Positions 37,977 through 46,817 of a stretch of 48,205 nt of DNA are shown here, in pieces. Every line of letters starts with the position of its first letter. Position 1 is the stretch's first letter. The position numbers were made by a program, and so were the translations under genes. The DNA comes from Terriglobia bacterium (GTDB lineage Bacteria > Acidobacteriota > Terriglobia > Acidiferrales > UBA7541), in contig JAIQGC010000014.1 in the NCBI GenBank assembly GCA_020072805.1, positions 1 to 48,205 of the forward strand, written 5' to 3'. The notes below the pieces were generated by a model. That model saw only the letters and a program-made list of their open reading frames with translations, was not told the origin of the DNA and did no database searches.

Positions 37977-40550
37977 TTACTGCTTTCCCGCCGCCGGCAG
38001 CCGCCCCTCGATCGCCTTCAACCTCTCATTCGACTCCTGCATCGCCCGCTCGATCTTCTCCAGCCGCTGCAGAATCTCCCGCGTACCCCCCGCCGCATCC
38101 TTCCCCGCGCCCTTCTCCCCCTCCGGCTTCTTCAATCGCGCAATCTGCTGCTCGATCATCGGCCCAAAGTAAATCCCCAAATCCCCGCTCTGCAGCAGCG
38201 CCTCCAGCGGCCCGATCGCCTCCGCATCGCCACGCGCCCCCAGCGCGAAGACTGCCGCCACGCGAATCGGGAAATATGGCTCCGCCAGATAGCCCGCCAG
38301 CGTTTTGGTGATCGCGTGGTCGCCCTTGCTCAAAGCCCCCAGGCTGCTTATCGCCGCCTGCCTCGTCTCGAACGCTTTCCCCGCCGCCGACCATTCCAGC
38401 AGCGCCGCCACCGCACGGTCATCGCCCAGCGTCCCAAACCCCCGCAGCGCCGCGTCGCGCACGATGTCGTCCGGCGTATTCCTCCCCGCCGCCGCCTCCA
38501 GCGCCGCGTAAGATTTTGCCGTCTTCAGCCGCGCCAGCCCTCCCAGCGCCGCCGCCCGCGCCCGGAACGAAGCGTCCTGCGCGGCTACCGTTTCCAGCTT
38601 CGCCGCAACCTCCGCGTCGTCCTTGAATTTCCCCAGCGCCGTCGCCAGCGCCGCGCGCATCCACGGCTCCCGCGCCGCATCCAGCGCCGCCATCACACTC
38701 CGCGCCGCCGCGGTCCCGCCAATCTCCGACAGCGCATCCGCCGCCGCGGCCCGCATCCTCCACGACCGGTCCCCCCGCAGCGCCTCGCCCAGCGCCGCGA
38801 CCACCGCCTCATCCTTCTTGATCTTTCCCAGCGCCTGCGCCGCATCCAGCCGATCCGCAAGCTCCGTCGCGTTCTTCAACTGATAAATCCACTCCCGCGT
38901 CTCCTTGTGAAACTCCGCGCTCTTCAGAACCCGTCCGCCCTTATCAAACAGCACCAGCAGCGGCTCTTCCTTCGCCGGAAACGTAAACGTCTCCGCCTCC
39001 TTCGACACGGTAATGGGAAAACTTTTTGCTTCCCCCGCTGCCGTCGTTATCTCCACCTCCACTGGAACGCGGAACAGTCCCACGCGCCCTTCCCTCTTCT
39101 GCGTCTGCTTCACCTCCAGCCGCACTTCCTTCTTCCCCGCGTCATACACACTACCCACTTCAAACCGCGGCGCTCCCGCCCCGTACACCCATTGCTCCAA
39201 AAACGCGTCAATGTTCACGTGCGCGGACTCCTCCACCGCCCGCGCCAAATCCGCCGTCACCACGTTGCGCCCGCGATTTGCTTCCAGGTAATGCCCCAGC
39301 GCCCGGTAGAACGCATCCTCCCCCAGCTCCCGCCGCAGCATGTACAGCACCCACCCGCCCTTCCCGTACGAATTCCCGTCAAAGATGCTCGAATCGTTGA
39401 AATCGAACCGCACGATGGGCTTCTCGAACAGCTCGGAATCCATGAACCAGTGCCGCGTCGCCGCCCACCTCTCGTAATCTCCCTCGTCCTTCCCGAAATG
39501 TTCCTCCGTCCACGCCGATTCAAAAAATGTGGCAAAACCCTCGTTCAACCACGTATTGCCCCAGTCCTTACACGTCACCAGGTCGCCGAACCACTGGTGC
39601 GCCAGCTCATGCGCGATCAGCCAGTCCTGATTGATCGTATATTCGCCCACCAGCGCCGTGTGCGTCAGCGAGGAACTGGTATTGATCGTCGCGCTCGAAT
39701 TTTCCATTCCCCCGGCCACGAAATCGTCGGCCATCACCTGCGCGTACTTCTCCCACGGATAGTCCACTCCCAGCTTCCTGCTGAAGAATTCCATCATCGC
39801 CGGCGTCCGCGAATACGTCGGCGCCAGCCGCTCCCCCCGCCCGTGCGGCGCATAATACGTCACCGGCTTCCCGCGCCACGTTTCCTTCACCTCGTCGAAT
39901 TCTCCGGCCGCCAGCATGATCAGGTATGTCGAACTCGGCACCGTCTCGCTCCAATACCAGGTTTTCTCTCCCTTGCCCGCGTCCGTCACGCTCAGGAGCT
40001 TCCCGTTCGAAACCGTCACCCACGCTCCCGGCACGGTCACAATCATCTCCGTCGTCAGCCGGTCGTTCGGATAGTCATACGTCGGAATGTAATACCGCGT
40101 GTCTTCCGATTCCCCCTGCGTCCAGATCTGCACCGGCCGCGCCGGATAGTTCTTCTCCGGCAGCACGAAGTACAGCCCCCTCTTCGGCTTTCCCTCGTAG
40201 CGAATCTCGATTTCGAATTTTTCCCCGGCATGCGCCGCCGCCGGAAGCGCCACGGTGAGCTTCTCCGCCCCCGTTTCGAATTTCGCCGCCTTCCCGTTCA
40301 CCCTCACGCTCTCGATCGTCAGCCCCACCGAATCAAACGCCACCCGCGCCGTCCCTTCGCGCAAAATCGAAACCGTATGCGTCACGTCTCCCAAAACCTT
40401 GCGCTCGCTCACTTGGAAATGAAAAACAATTTTCGAGTGCTGCAAATCATAATCCCGGCTCCGCGCATGCGGCTCATCCCCTCGCGTCACCCCCACTGCC
40501 GCCAGCACCGTCAACAAAACAATCAACCCGCGCACCGTTGTAAACTTCAT
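37977..40550 (-). CDS. Exported M1-family aminopeptidase with HEAT-repeat C-terminus
   Basis: An 857-residue zinc metallopeptidase. It has a signal peptide (about residues 1-24), the GGMEN exopeptidase motif, and the zinc site H314-E315-H318 with E337 (HELAHQWFGD ... NEGFATFFE). After the catalytic part, residues about 575-810 form several HEAT-like alpha-repeats, then a short coiled coil ends the protein. M1 enzymes trim N-terminal residues from peptides; this one should act outside the cytoplasm. Its ATG overlaps the stop of the ACT-domain gene as ATGA. Confidence 0.92.
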   Translation of the reverse strand: MKFTTVRGLIVLLTVLAAVGVTRGDEPHARSRDYDLQHSKIVFHFQVSERKVLGDVTHTVSILREGTARVAFDSVGLTIESVRVNGKAAKFETGAEKLTVALPAAAHAGEKFEIEIRYEGKPKRGLYFVLPEKNYPARPVQIWTQGESEDTRYYIPTYDYPNDRLTTEMIVTVPGAWVTVSNGKLLSVTDAGKGEKTWYWSETVPSSTYLIMLAAGEFDEVKETWRGKPVTYYAPHGRGERLAPTYSRTPAMMEFFSRKLGVDYPWEKYAQVMADDFVAGGMENSSATINTSSSLTHTALVGEYTINQDWLIAHELAHQWFGDLVTCKDWGNTWLNEGFATFFESAWTEEHFGKDEGDYERWAATRHWFMDSELFEKPIVRFDFNDSSIFDGNSYGKGGWVLYMLRRELGEDAFYRALGHYLEANRGRNVVTADLARAVEESAHVNIDAFLEQWVYGAGAPRFEVGSVYDAGKKEVRLEVKQTQKREGRVGLFRVPVEVEITTAAGEAKSFPITVSKEAETFTFPAKEEPLLVLFDKGGRVLKSAEFHKETREWIYQLKNATELADRLDAAQALGKIKKDEAVVAALGEALRGDRSWRMRAAAADALSEIGGTAAARSVMAALDAAREPWMRAALATALGKFKDDAEVAAKLETVAAQDASFRARAAALGGLARLKTAKSYAALEAAAGRNTPDDIVRDAALRGFGTLGDDRAVAALLEWSAAGKAFETRQAAISSLGALSKGDHAITKTLAGYLAEPYFPIRVAAVFALGARGDAEAIGPLEALLQSGDLGIYFGPMIEQQIARLKKPEGEKGAGKDAAGGTREILQRLEKIERAMQESNERLKAIEGRLPAAGKQ

Positions 40551-40945
40551 TCCTCACCCTCCCTGAGTATCGTGTGTCCCGCCCGCTCCAAAACGCCGAT
40601 TGCCTTCTCCAGCACCGCCTCGCCTACTAGCAAATAATCCGTCTCGTACGTAGAAATCGCAAAAATACTGATCCCCGCCTCCGCCAGCGGCCCCGCCAGC
40701 CCCGCCAATATCCCCGTCAGCGTAAACTCCAGCGGCCCCCGCACCCCCAGCAACTTCCATCCCCGCTCCGCCACAATCCCCGCGGGAATATTCTCCTCCG
40801 CGCACACGATGGAAAGCTCCCCAGGCGCCCGCGTAATCGAAACAAACGATCCGCGCGATGCCCAACCCGGAACCTCCGCCTGACCCGCCAGCCGGCACAC
40901 CGCAAATCGCCCCGGCAATACCGAAAGTGTAAGAGTATTCTTCAT
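40547..40945 (-). CDS. ACT-domain-containing protein
   Basis: A 132-residue protein with two ACT-like halves: an N-terminal part (LPGRFAVCRL ... ELSIVCAEE) and a C-terminal part (GILAGLAGPLAEAGISIFAISTYETDYLLV). This pattern matches small stand-alone ACT_7/CASTOR-like amino-acid sensors. ATG 40945 is preferred; an earlier ATG at 40978 adds 11 residues. It is translationally coupled (ATGA) to the M1 aminopeptidase, an unusual pairing of amino-acid sensor and peptidase. Ligand unknown. Confidence 0.85.
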   Translation of the reverse strand: MKNTLTLSVLPGRFAVCRLAGQAEVPGWASRGSFVSITRAPGELSIVCAEENIPAGIVAERGWKLLGVRGPLEFTLTGILAGLAGPLAEAGISIFAISTYETDYLLVGEAVLEKAIGVLERAGHTILREGEE

Positions 40946-41436
40946 CCTATCGAACGCCGCAACCGAATCGCCCCACAAGGCACGATACTAATCGAGGTTG
41001 CTTTCCCTGTCGAATCCCCACCAACTGGCTGCCCCTCGCGCACAAAGCACCACCGGGGTGCCGGACCCTTTGCTTTATAAGGGTCCGGGTTTAGACTCAA
41101 CCCCATGCACAGCCCAACGGAGTCCGCCAGCGCTCATCTTGTCTTATCGCTTCCCCTCTCCTCCTCTGCGTACTCTGCGCCTCTGCGTTTAATCCTCTCT
41201 TACAGGGCAGATGGCCCGTGCGTAAACTGGTGAAACAAATTTGGGTGGCCCGCACGTCGGGTTTACGTGTGGGGGTTTAGAATCAACTTTATGTCCAACT
41301 CGGAGCAACTCCGTGAAATCAAAGCATATCGCCAAAAATCTCCCCTCTTCCACCCCCTTCCCTCGCCCGCAAAAGGAGCTTTCCGCCAATGCCAATAGCG
41401 GCTAGAATTTCCTCATTCCCACCTACGGAGGTTTTC
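40946..41436. repeat. Repeat-rich intergenic region
   Basis: About 490 bases without a gene. It holds a perfect 10-bp hairpin (CCGGACCCTT/AAGGGTCCGG, 41061-41088), three copies of CTCTGCG (41164-41187), two related elements of the form GGGTTTAGAxTCAAC followed by ATG (41087-41107, 41274-41294), and an imperfect inverted repeat around CGTAAAC/GTTTACG (about 41218-41272). No transposase fragment is recognisable. The TPR gene promoter should lie near the right edge. Confidence 0.55.
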
Positions 41437-42594
41437 ATGCGCAAAACCATCTGGCTCACCGGCATCCTTCTCCTTCTGACGGCCCTTCCCCTCCCCGCCC
41501 AGATCGGCAAAATCGTGCCTATCAAGGCTGGCACACCCGAAGACCGCGCCGTCACCGAAATCAACGCCGCCACCGACCCCGCCCAGCAACTCGCCCTCAT
41601 CGACAAGTTCGCCGCCGATTTCGGCACGGGCGACATGGCCATCGTCGCCGACGATCTCTACGTCAACCATTACATCGCCGCCAAAAATTTCCCCAAAGCC
41701 TTCGAGTACGGCGCCAAGCTCTGGGCTCTCGACCCCGACAATTTCGCCAACGGCGTCAACATGCTCCGCGCCGCCGCCGAACTGGGCGACGAAGCCAAAC
41801 TCTTCGACTACGGCGACAAGACCGGCGCCATCGTTCAACGCTTCAAGGCCCAGCCTGCCCCCGAGGGAACCACCGCGCAGGATTGGGCCCAGCAGAAGGA
41901 GCAGGCCCTCGACGGCATTCATGACAACCTCGCCTGGGTCGAGCGCACCCTTTTCCTCGCCAGCTACAACAAGAAAGATCCCGCAGCGCGAGCCGCGGCC
42001 CTGTTGCGCTTCGTCGCCTCCTTCCCTTCTTCCAGCCTGGCCGCGCAAGCCCAGGAAATCGCCGCCAGCTCCTACCGCCAGGCCCAGCAAACCGCCAAAA
42101 TGCTCGATGTAGCCAACAAGCTCCTGGAAAAAGACCCCGATAACCGCGCCATGCTGCTCCTCCTCGCCGACTATTACAGCGAAAAAGGCGAGCAACTGGA
42201 AAAAGCCGCCACCAGCGCCACTCGCGTCGTGGAACTCACCGGCAAAGCGGTCAAGCCGGAAGGCATGACCGACGAACAGTGGTCTCAGCAGATCCAACTC
42301 GAAAAAGGTTTGGCCCTCAGCGCCCTGGGCCAGGTCAATATCCAGAAAAAGGACAACGCCAAAGCCGTCGAAAATTTCCAGGCCGCCGCTCCCCTCCTGA
42401 AATCCAATCCGGATATGTACGCCCGCAACCAGTACCGCCTGGGCTTCGCCCTCCTCAACCTGCGCAAGACCGCCGAGGGCAAAGCGGTCCTCGAAGAAGT
42501 GGCTGCCACCGCCAATCCCTATCAAACCCTGGCCCAGCAAAAACTCAAGAGCCTGGCCAGCGCACCCGGGCGCGCCCCGGCAAGAAAACCCTGA
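41437..42594 (+). CDS. Exported TPR-like repeat protein
   Basis: A 385-residue protein with a signal peptide (about residues 1-22, ending LPLPAQ) and a helical body with TPR-like repeats, for example around [21 protein letters not shown] and [21 protein letters not shown] Pro/Ala/Arg-rich C-terminus ends in ARKP. GGAGG precedes ATG 41437. Predicted periplasmic scaffold; partner unknown. msrA follows after 17 nt and is probably co-transcribed. Confidence 0.8.
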   Translation: MRKTIWLTGILLLLTALPLPAQIGKIVPIKAGTPEDRAVTEINAATDPAQQLALIDKFAADFGTGDMAIVADDLYVNHYIAAKNFPKAFEYGAKLWALDPDNFANGVNMLRAAAELGDEAKLFDYGDKTGAIVQRFKAQPAPEGTTAQDWAQQKEQALDGIHDNLAWVERTLFLASYNKKDPAARAAALLRFVASFPSSSLAAQAQEIAASSYRQAQQTAKMLDVANKLLEKDPDNRAMLLLLADYYSEKGEQLEKAATSATRVVELTGKAVKPEGMTDEQWSQQIQLEKGLALSALGQVNIQKKDNAKAVENFQAAAPLLKSNPDMYARNQYRLGFALLNLRKTAEGKAVLEEVAATANPYQTLAQQKLKSLASAPGRAPARKP

Positions 42595-42611
42595 CGCGCA
42601 AGGAGAAACGA

Positions 42612-43082
42612 ATGGAAATCGCCACATTTGGAGCAGGATGTTTCTGGGGAGTGGAAGCGGCTTTCCGCAAAATTCCCGGCGTGCTCGACGCCGCCGTCGG
42701 CTACAGCGGCGGGCAGACCGATAATCCCACCTACCAGCAAGTCTGCACGGACACCACCGGCCACGCCGAAGTCATTCAAGTGACCTTCGACCCGGCTATC
42801 GTGCGCTACGAACAACTACTGGAAGCCTTCTGGATGATTCACGACCCTACTCAGGTCAACCGCCAGGGTCCTGACTTCGGCCGCCAGTACCGCACCGCCA
42901 TCTTTTTCCATTCGCCCGAACAGGAAGCCGCCGCCAAAAAATCCAAAGCCGACTTGCAGGGCAGCGGAAAATTCTCCCGCCCCATCGCCACGGAAATCAC
43001 CGCCGCCACAAAATTCTACCGCGCCGAGGAATACCACCAGCGCTACCTCGAAAAACGCGGCGCCGCCAGCTGCCATTTCTAA
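42612..43082 (+). CDS. msrA: Peptide-methionine (S)-S-oxide reductase
   Basis: A 156-residue MsrA. The catalytic cysteine is C10 in GAGCFWG, with the family motifs VGYSGG and HAEVIQV and a C-terminal YHQRYLEK. A second Cys near the C-terminus (SCHF) could act in recycling. It repairs oxidised methionine. There is no signal peptide, so it is cytoplasmic. AAGGAG lies upstream of the ATG at 42612. It is a single MsrA domain, with no MsrB fusion. Confidence 0.95.
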   Translation: MEIATFGAGCFWGVEAAFRKIPGVLDAAVGYSGGQTDNPTYQQVCTDTTGHAEVIQVTFDPAIVRYEQLLEAFWMIHDPTQVNRQGPDFGRQYRTAIFFHSPEQEAAAKKSKADLQGSGKFSRPIATEITAATKFYRAEEYHQRYLEKRGAASCHF

Positions 43083-43113
43083 GGGGAAAATAAACTCGGG
43101 AAGGAAAATAATA

Positions 43114-43203
<90 letters not shown>

Positions 43204-43356
43204 ACAGCACAGCGAGCCGTACCAGAATAGCAGAACCGGGCCTCACCGCGAAATTTGCGCGGGTCTGGATTGCCGGCCAAGTGCTTCCCGCGACTCACCC
43301 GGCGAAGCCCCCGCTGTGCGAAGGGCGCGCGGCTCTGCTAAACTTTCGAATGCGGC

Positions 43357-43431
43357 TCCGGGGTGGTGCAATTGGCAGCACTCCAGACTTTGAATCTGGC
43401 TATCCTGGTTCGAGTCCAGGCCCCGGAGCCA
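43357..43431 (+). tRNA. tRNA-Gln (TTG)
   Basis: A 75-nt tRNA: acceptor TCCGGGG with CCCCGGA, D-arm GTGC...GCAC, anticodon stem CCAGA/TCTGG enclosing CTTTGAA (anticodon TTG), T-arm CCTGG-TTCGAGT-CCAGG and an encoded CCA. A TGC-TAAACT extended -10 ends 12 nt upstream. Confidence 0.96.
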
Positions 43432-43483
43432 ATTTTTTCCTGTTTTTTTTGCGCGCAAGCGCGGGACGGATCTTTTTTCCCTC

Positions 43484-44040
43484 ATGCCCGAAATCACGCC
43501 GGCCTTATTACTGAACGGATTTTTCTGGTTCGTGGCCTTTCTTTTTTCCACGACCTGCCACGAAGCAGCGCACGCCCTGGCCGCCCGGATGGGCGGGGAC
43601 CAAACGGCCTCGAGCGGCGGGCAGGTAAGCCTGAATCCCTGGCCGCATATCCGCCGCGAACCCATGGGCATGGTGCTGGTGCCGCTGGCGTCCTTTCTTC
43701 TGGCGGGGGCCATGATGGGCTGGGCCAGCGCGCCTTATGATCCCCGCTGGCAGCGGAGGCACCCGCACCGCGCGGGATGGATGGCGCTGGCGGGCCCGGC
43801 GGCGAATTTCACGCTGATGCTGATCGCGGGCCTGGCGCTGCGCATGGGAATCAGCGGCGGATTTTTTCATGCGGGGATGGGCGCGAGCGGCGGCGCGCGG
43901 CTGGCCTGGACGATTCTGGAAATTTTCTTCACCCTGAATCTGCTGCTGGGCGTTTTCAATCTTCTGCCCTTTCCTCCGCTGGAATTTTCGATCCCATTTA
44001 CCATTTCGCGCAGGGCGTGCTGTTCTACGGACTGCGCTAG
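43484..44040 (+). pseudogene. Site-2 protease (M50-like), frameshifted at the LDG motif
   Basis: The first about 166 codons read as an intact M50 zinc protease: an N-terminal TM helix, HEAAH zinc motif (about residues 26-30), further TM segments and the NLLPFPPL stretch that normally runs into LDG. At this exact point (about 43979-43985) the frame is lost: the reading continues 33 residues of atypical basic sequence to a stop at 44077. In the -1 frame from 43981 the sequence GIFDPIYHFAQGVLFYGLR ends at a stop at 44038-44040, which looks like the true C-terminal helix. A deletion, at minimum 4 nt, explains this. The third zinc ligand region is missing, so the gene is probably inactive unless this is a sequencing error. 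Confidence 0.7.
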
Positions 44041-44215
44041 ACGCAACGGCGGCGGGAAATTCCCAATTAGGGAATGAAGTGCTCCAGGACGGGGCAACTG
44101 TCTCGCTGCCGCACAGTATCCCCGGCGAAGCCCCACCTAAAGCCAATAGAATCAGCGGCTGATTTTCCTCGCTGGCTGGCGACCCGCCTGCAAATCAATT
44201 GAGCAGGAGGCGCGC

Positions 44216-44548
44216 ATGAAACTGGCGGAAACGTATTCCATGTCCGGTCCCAGCCGCGTGGAGATATCCGGATGGGATATGGACGAGTTGTTTTTTGTGG
44301 AGAAGGCGGAGGTTGATTGGGATGAGTCAGCGGAAAATATCCGCATTCGAATGAACCGGCCGCTGCGCAAGGGGACGCTGATTTTCCTGCGCCAGATACA
44401 GCCGGTCATGAGCGGTCAGACCCATCCGGTGGCGTACTCGGTGGAGCCGGTATGTGCCGACGAGAGCGGGGCCTGCGAATACCAGCTAAAGCCGCTGCGC
44501 AGCCGGATGAGATCCTATACGCTGGAGGAGGCGAAGGGGATTCACTGA
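44216..44548 (+). CDS. Small protein of unknown function
   Basis: A 110-residue soluble, acidic N-terminal/basic C-terminal protein with an excellent AGGAGG before its ATG, so it is probably real. There is no signal peptide or TM helix. A beta-rich middle (IRIRMNRPLRKGTLIFLRQIQ) recalls part of a PilZ-like barrel, but the RxxxR and DxSxxG motifs are absent, so I do not assign it. It is followed by a hairpin with a T-run, and then by the sigma-54 promoter of the NtrC-type gene. Confidence 0.65.
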   Translation: MKLAETYSMSGPSRVEISGWDMDELFFVEKAEVDWDESAENIRIRMNRPLRKGTLIFLRQIQPVMSGQTHPVAYSVEPVCADESGACEYQLKPLRSRMRSYTLEEAKGIH

Positions 44549-44613
44549 GGAAATGGAAGAGAAGGAGCGAAGAGAAAAGGCGGAAAGAATAAAGCAACTA
44601 GCGGAATTCGCAC

Positions 44614-44638
44614 CAAAACGGCACAGCGGCCCGTTTTG
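44614..44638 (+). terminator. Hairpin between the small unknown gene and the NtrC-type gene
   Basis: CAAAACGG (44614-44621) pairs with CCGTTTTG (44631-44638) around a 9-nt loop. GAATTC flanks both sides, and a T-run (TATTTTT) follows. A plausible intrinsic terminator for the small gene ending at 44548. Confidence 0.55.
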
Positions 44639-44814
44639 AATTCTATTTTTCAGGTATTAAAGAATCAAAATCTGGCAATTTTTCCTCTCATGATGCCTGT
44701 CCGTCCCGCAACGAAACACCTAAGCCGTCTATTTACAACTCCTTACTGCATATCAGGGAAAAGAAGCAGTGAGCGAAGAGTGTGAGCAAAGAAAGATTTG
44801 CTTGGTCACCAGTT

Positions 44815-44829
44815 TGGCACAGTCCTTGC
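44815..44829 (+). promoter_or_regulatory. Sigma-54 promoter of the NtrC-type regulator
   Basis: TTGGCAC-AGTCC-TTGC: the -24 GG (44816-44817) and -12 GC (44828-44829) have the exact spacing and near-perfect sequence of sigma-54 promoters. The predicted start is about 44841, one base before the ATG at 44842. Confidence 0.75.
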
Positions 44830-44841
44830 CTATGAAATGAT

Positions 44842-46272
44842 ATGACTACCACAGCCCACAAGGTAGCGACATCAGCCGCTGCCACACAAACCCTGTCACC
44901 CTGCATCCTGGATGATGATCCGACCCAGCTGGATGTGCTGTCCGCGCAAATCAGCCGCATGGGCTATGAGGCGATAGCCACGGCGGACCCGCAAGAGGCT
45001 CTGGAATTGATCCATCACGGGAGATCGCGGTTCATTCTGGCGGACATCCACATGCCGGGAATGGACGGGTTGGCGTTTCTGGATCAGGCGCTGCGCATCG
45101 ATCCCGGCGTGCATGTGATCCTGACCACAGGAGACTACTCGCTGGAATCGGCAGTGGAGGCCATCCGGCGCGGTGCGTATGACTTCCTGCCCAAGCCGAT
45201 CGATTACGCGCGGCTGAAAAAGACATTGGATGAAGCGGCGGTGCTCTTTGACCAGCGGAAAAGGGTGCGGGAGCTGGAGGAGCAACTGCTGAAGGACCAT
45301 GAGTTTCACGGGATCGTGGGAAAAAGTCCGGCGATGCTGGAGGTGTTTGATCTGGCGCGCAAGGTGGCCAAGCACTACAACAACGTCTTGCTGGTGGGAG
45401 CGACCGGAACGGGCAAGGAACTAGTGGCGCATGCGCTGCATCAGTTGAGTCCGGTGAGCCAGCAGAGGATGGCGGTGTGCAACTGCTCGGCGATGGTGGA
45501 CACGCTGCTGGAAAGCCAGCTGTTCGGACACGTGCGCGGGGCGTTCACGGGAGCCACGGACACCCGGCCGGGGCTGTTCGAATACGCCAATGGGGGCACG
45601 GTGTTTCTGGACGAGGTGGGAGAAACGTCGCTGGCGATGCAGGCCAAGCTGTTGCGGGTGATTCAGAACCGGGAGATCCAGCGGGTGGGGTCGCCGGAGG
45701 TGCGCCAGGTGACGGTGCGCATGATCGCGGCGACGAACCGGGATTTGCGGGCGGAAGTGCTCGCCGGGCGGTTCCGCGAGGATCTTTTCTACCGGCTGAG
45801 TTCGATTCAGATTCGCATTCCGTCGCTGAGCGCGCGGCTCGAGGATATTCCGCTGCTGATGCAATTTTTTCTGAAGAAATACAACGAGGCCTATGGGAAG
45901 CAGATCGCCGGGCTGACGCGGCGGGCGCAGACGATTCTGCTGCAGCATTCCTGGCCGGGAAACGTGCGCGAACTGGAAAACGTGATTTCCAGCGCGTGCA
46001 TCACGGCCACGGGGGAATTCATCGATATCGCGGACCTGCCCGAACAGTTGCAGAAGCCCGAGGCCAAGCAGGCGGACCGGGAAAACTGGCGGCCGCTTTC
46101 GCTCGACGAGGTGCGGAGGGTGCACATCCAGCGGGTGCTGGACATGTGCCAGGGGAACCGGCTGCGGGCGGCGCAGATCCTGGGAATCGGGCGCACCAGC
46201 CTGTACCGCTATCTGAAACGGGACACTTTCCTCGGTCACCATGGCCTGAGGGCGGGCGGAGCCATCTCCTGA
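44842..46272 (+). CDS. NtrC-family sigma-54-dependent response regulator
   Basis: A 476-residue regulator in three domains. A receiver with phospho-Asp D68 ([11 protein letters not shown]) and K about 116. A sigma-54 activator AAA+ domain with Walker A GATGTGKE (about 186), GAFTGA at 233-238, and the later [11 protein letters not shown] motif. A C-terminal Fis-type helix-turn-helix ([20 protein letters not shown]). All motifs needed to activate sigma-54 RNA polymerase are intact. No partner kinase is adjacent. Its own upstream region has a sigma-54 promoter, so positive autoregulation is possible. There is no Shine-Dalgarno before the ATG, which fits a leaderless message. Confidence 0.93.
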   Translation: MTTTAHKVATSAAATQTLSPCILDDDPTQLDVLSAQISRMGYEAIATADPQEALELIHHGRSRFILADIHMPGMDGLAFLDQALRIDPGVHVILTTGDYSLESAVEAIRRGAYDFLPKPIDYARLKKTLDEAAVLFDQRKRVRELEEQLLKDHEFHGIVGKSPAMLEVFDLARKVAKHYNNVLLVGATGTGKELVAHALHQLSPVSQQRMAVCNCSAMVDTLLESQLFGHVRGAFTGATDTRPGLFEYANGGTVFLDEVGETSLAMQAKLLRVIQNREIQRVGSPEVRQVTVRMIAATNRDLRAEVLAGRFREDLFYRLSSIQIRIPSLSARLEDIPLLMQFFLKKYNEAYGKQIAGLTRRAQTILLQHSWPGNVRELENVISSACITATGEFIDIADLPEQLQKPEAKQADRENWRPLSLDEVRRVHIQRVLDMCQGNRLRAAQILGIGRTSLYRYLKRDTFLGHHGLRAGGAIS

Positions 46273-46434
46273 ACATCGGAAAGTTGCTGCCGCACGCCGC
46301 GAAGCCCTCGCTCGGCTGAAATCGGACCAATTCCGGTCTGAAAATGGACGACATGGCCCAGTTAGGATAAATCCATGGCGGCGGATGGTCCCGGTGCTGT
46401 GCCGCGGTGGGACAGATTCCCGACTTGCAGCAGT

Positions 46435-46455
46435 GCCGCGCGGGGCGGCTTTTTT
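46435..46455 (+). terminator. Intrinsic terminator downstream of the NtrC-type gene
   Basis: GCCGC-GCGGG-GCGGC followed at once by TTTTTT (46450-46455). A classic rho-independent signal, which would end the regulator transcript and separate it from the sigma-54 promoter 40 nt further on. Confidence 0.8.
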
Positions 46456-46492
46456 AAATCCTTCCCTTGCCGCAACTTCTCGGCGTGCCGAC

Positions 46493-46508
46493 TGGCACGA
46501 GCAATGCA
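46493..46508 (+). promoter_or_regulatory. Second sigma-54 promoter
   Basis: CTGGCACG-AGCA-ATGCA: the -24 element is a full match to YTGGCACG, and GC (46506-46507) is at the right spacing from GG (46494-46495); one mismatch in the -12 element (ATGC for TTGC). The predicted start is about 46519. Confidence 0.6.
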
Positions 46509-46518
46509 ATGGAGAAGT

Positions 46519-46768
46519 GCGACTGCGAAAGAAGAATTGCAGTCACTCAAGAGAAGAGCAGCAAGGAATTAAAGAAACCTCAGAAAAGGACGAACCGAGC
46601 GGCGCGAGAAATGCACGAAAGATTCAGGAGCGGAACGAATCCTGACTTTCGAAAGCAGCCCCACAGACGGCGCCGGACAGTAAAACGAGCTTCCACGCAA
46701 ACCTAAACCAGCCCGCCAGACTCCTCAAAAGCGCCGCGTAACAATCCCCTGACTGTTGCGCGGCGCTT
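46519..46768 (+). ncRNA. Candidate sigma-54-dependent small RNA
   Basis: About 250 nt from the predicted sigma-54 start to a 15-bp hairpin (46729-46743 with 46754-46768, one wobble pair). The stretch is purine-rich with A-rich segments (around 46569-46600 and 46680-46710) and contains a small GACTGC/GCAGTC hairpin near its 5' end. The only frame of any size begins upstream of the predicted start. No known RNA family is recognised; a short protein cannot be excluded. The terminal hairpin lacks a T-tract. Confidence 0.3.
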
Positions 46769-46817
46769 CTCCATCTGGATGTGAAATACGAAGTTGCGGA
46801 TATGAAAGAAACTAACG

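Noticed and set aside
38316-40637. A 773-codon open frame on the plus strand opposite the M1 aminopeptidase
   Set aside because: Arg/Pro/His-rich antisense artefact; the M1 protein on the minus strand has an intact active site.
41037-41300. Insertion-sequence remnant in the repeat-rich region
   Set aside because: No terminal inverted repeats with a target duplication and no transposase-like reading frame.
46509-46706. A 65-codon frame next to the second sigma-54 promoter
   Set aside because: Its ATG lies about 10 bases upstream of the predicted transcription start, it has no ribosome binding site, and its composition (K/R/E-rich) is that of translated purine-rich DNA.
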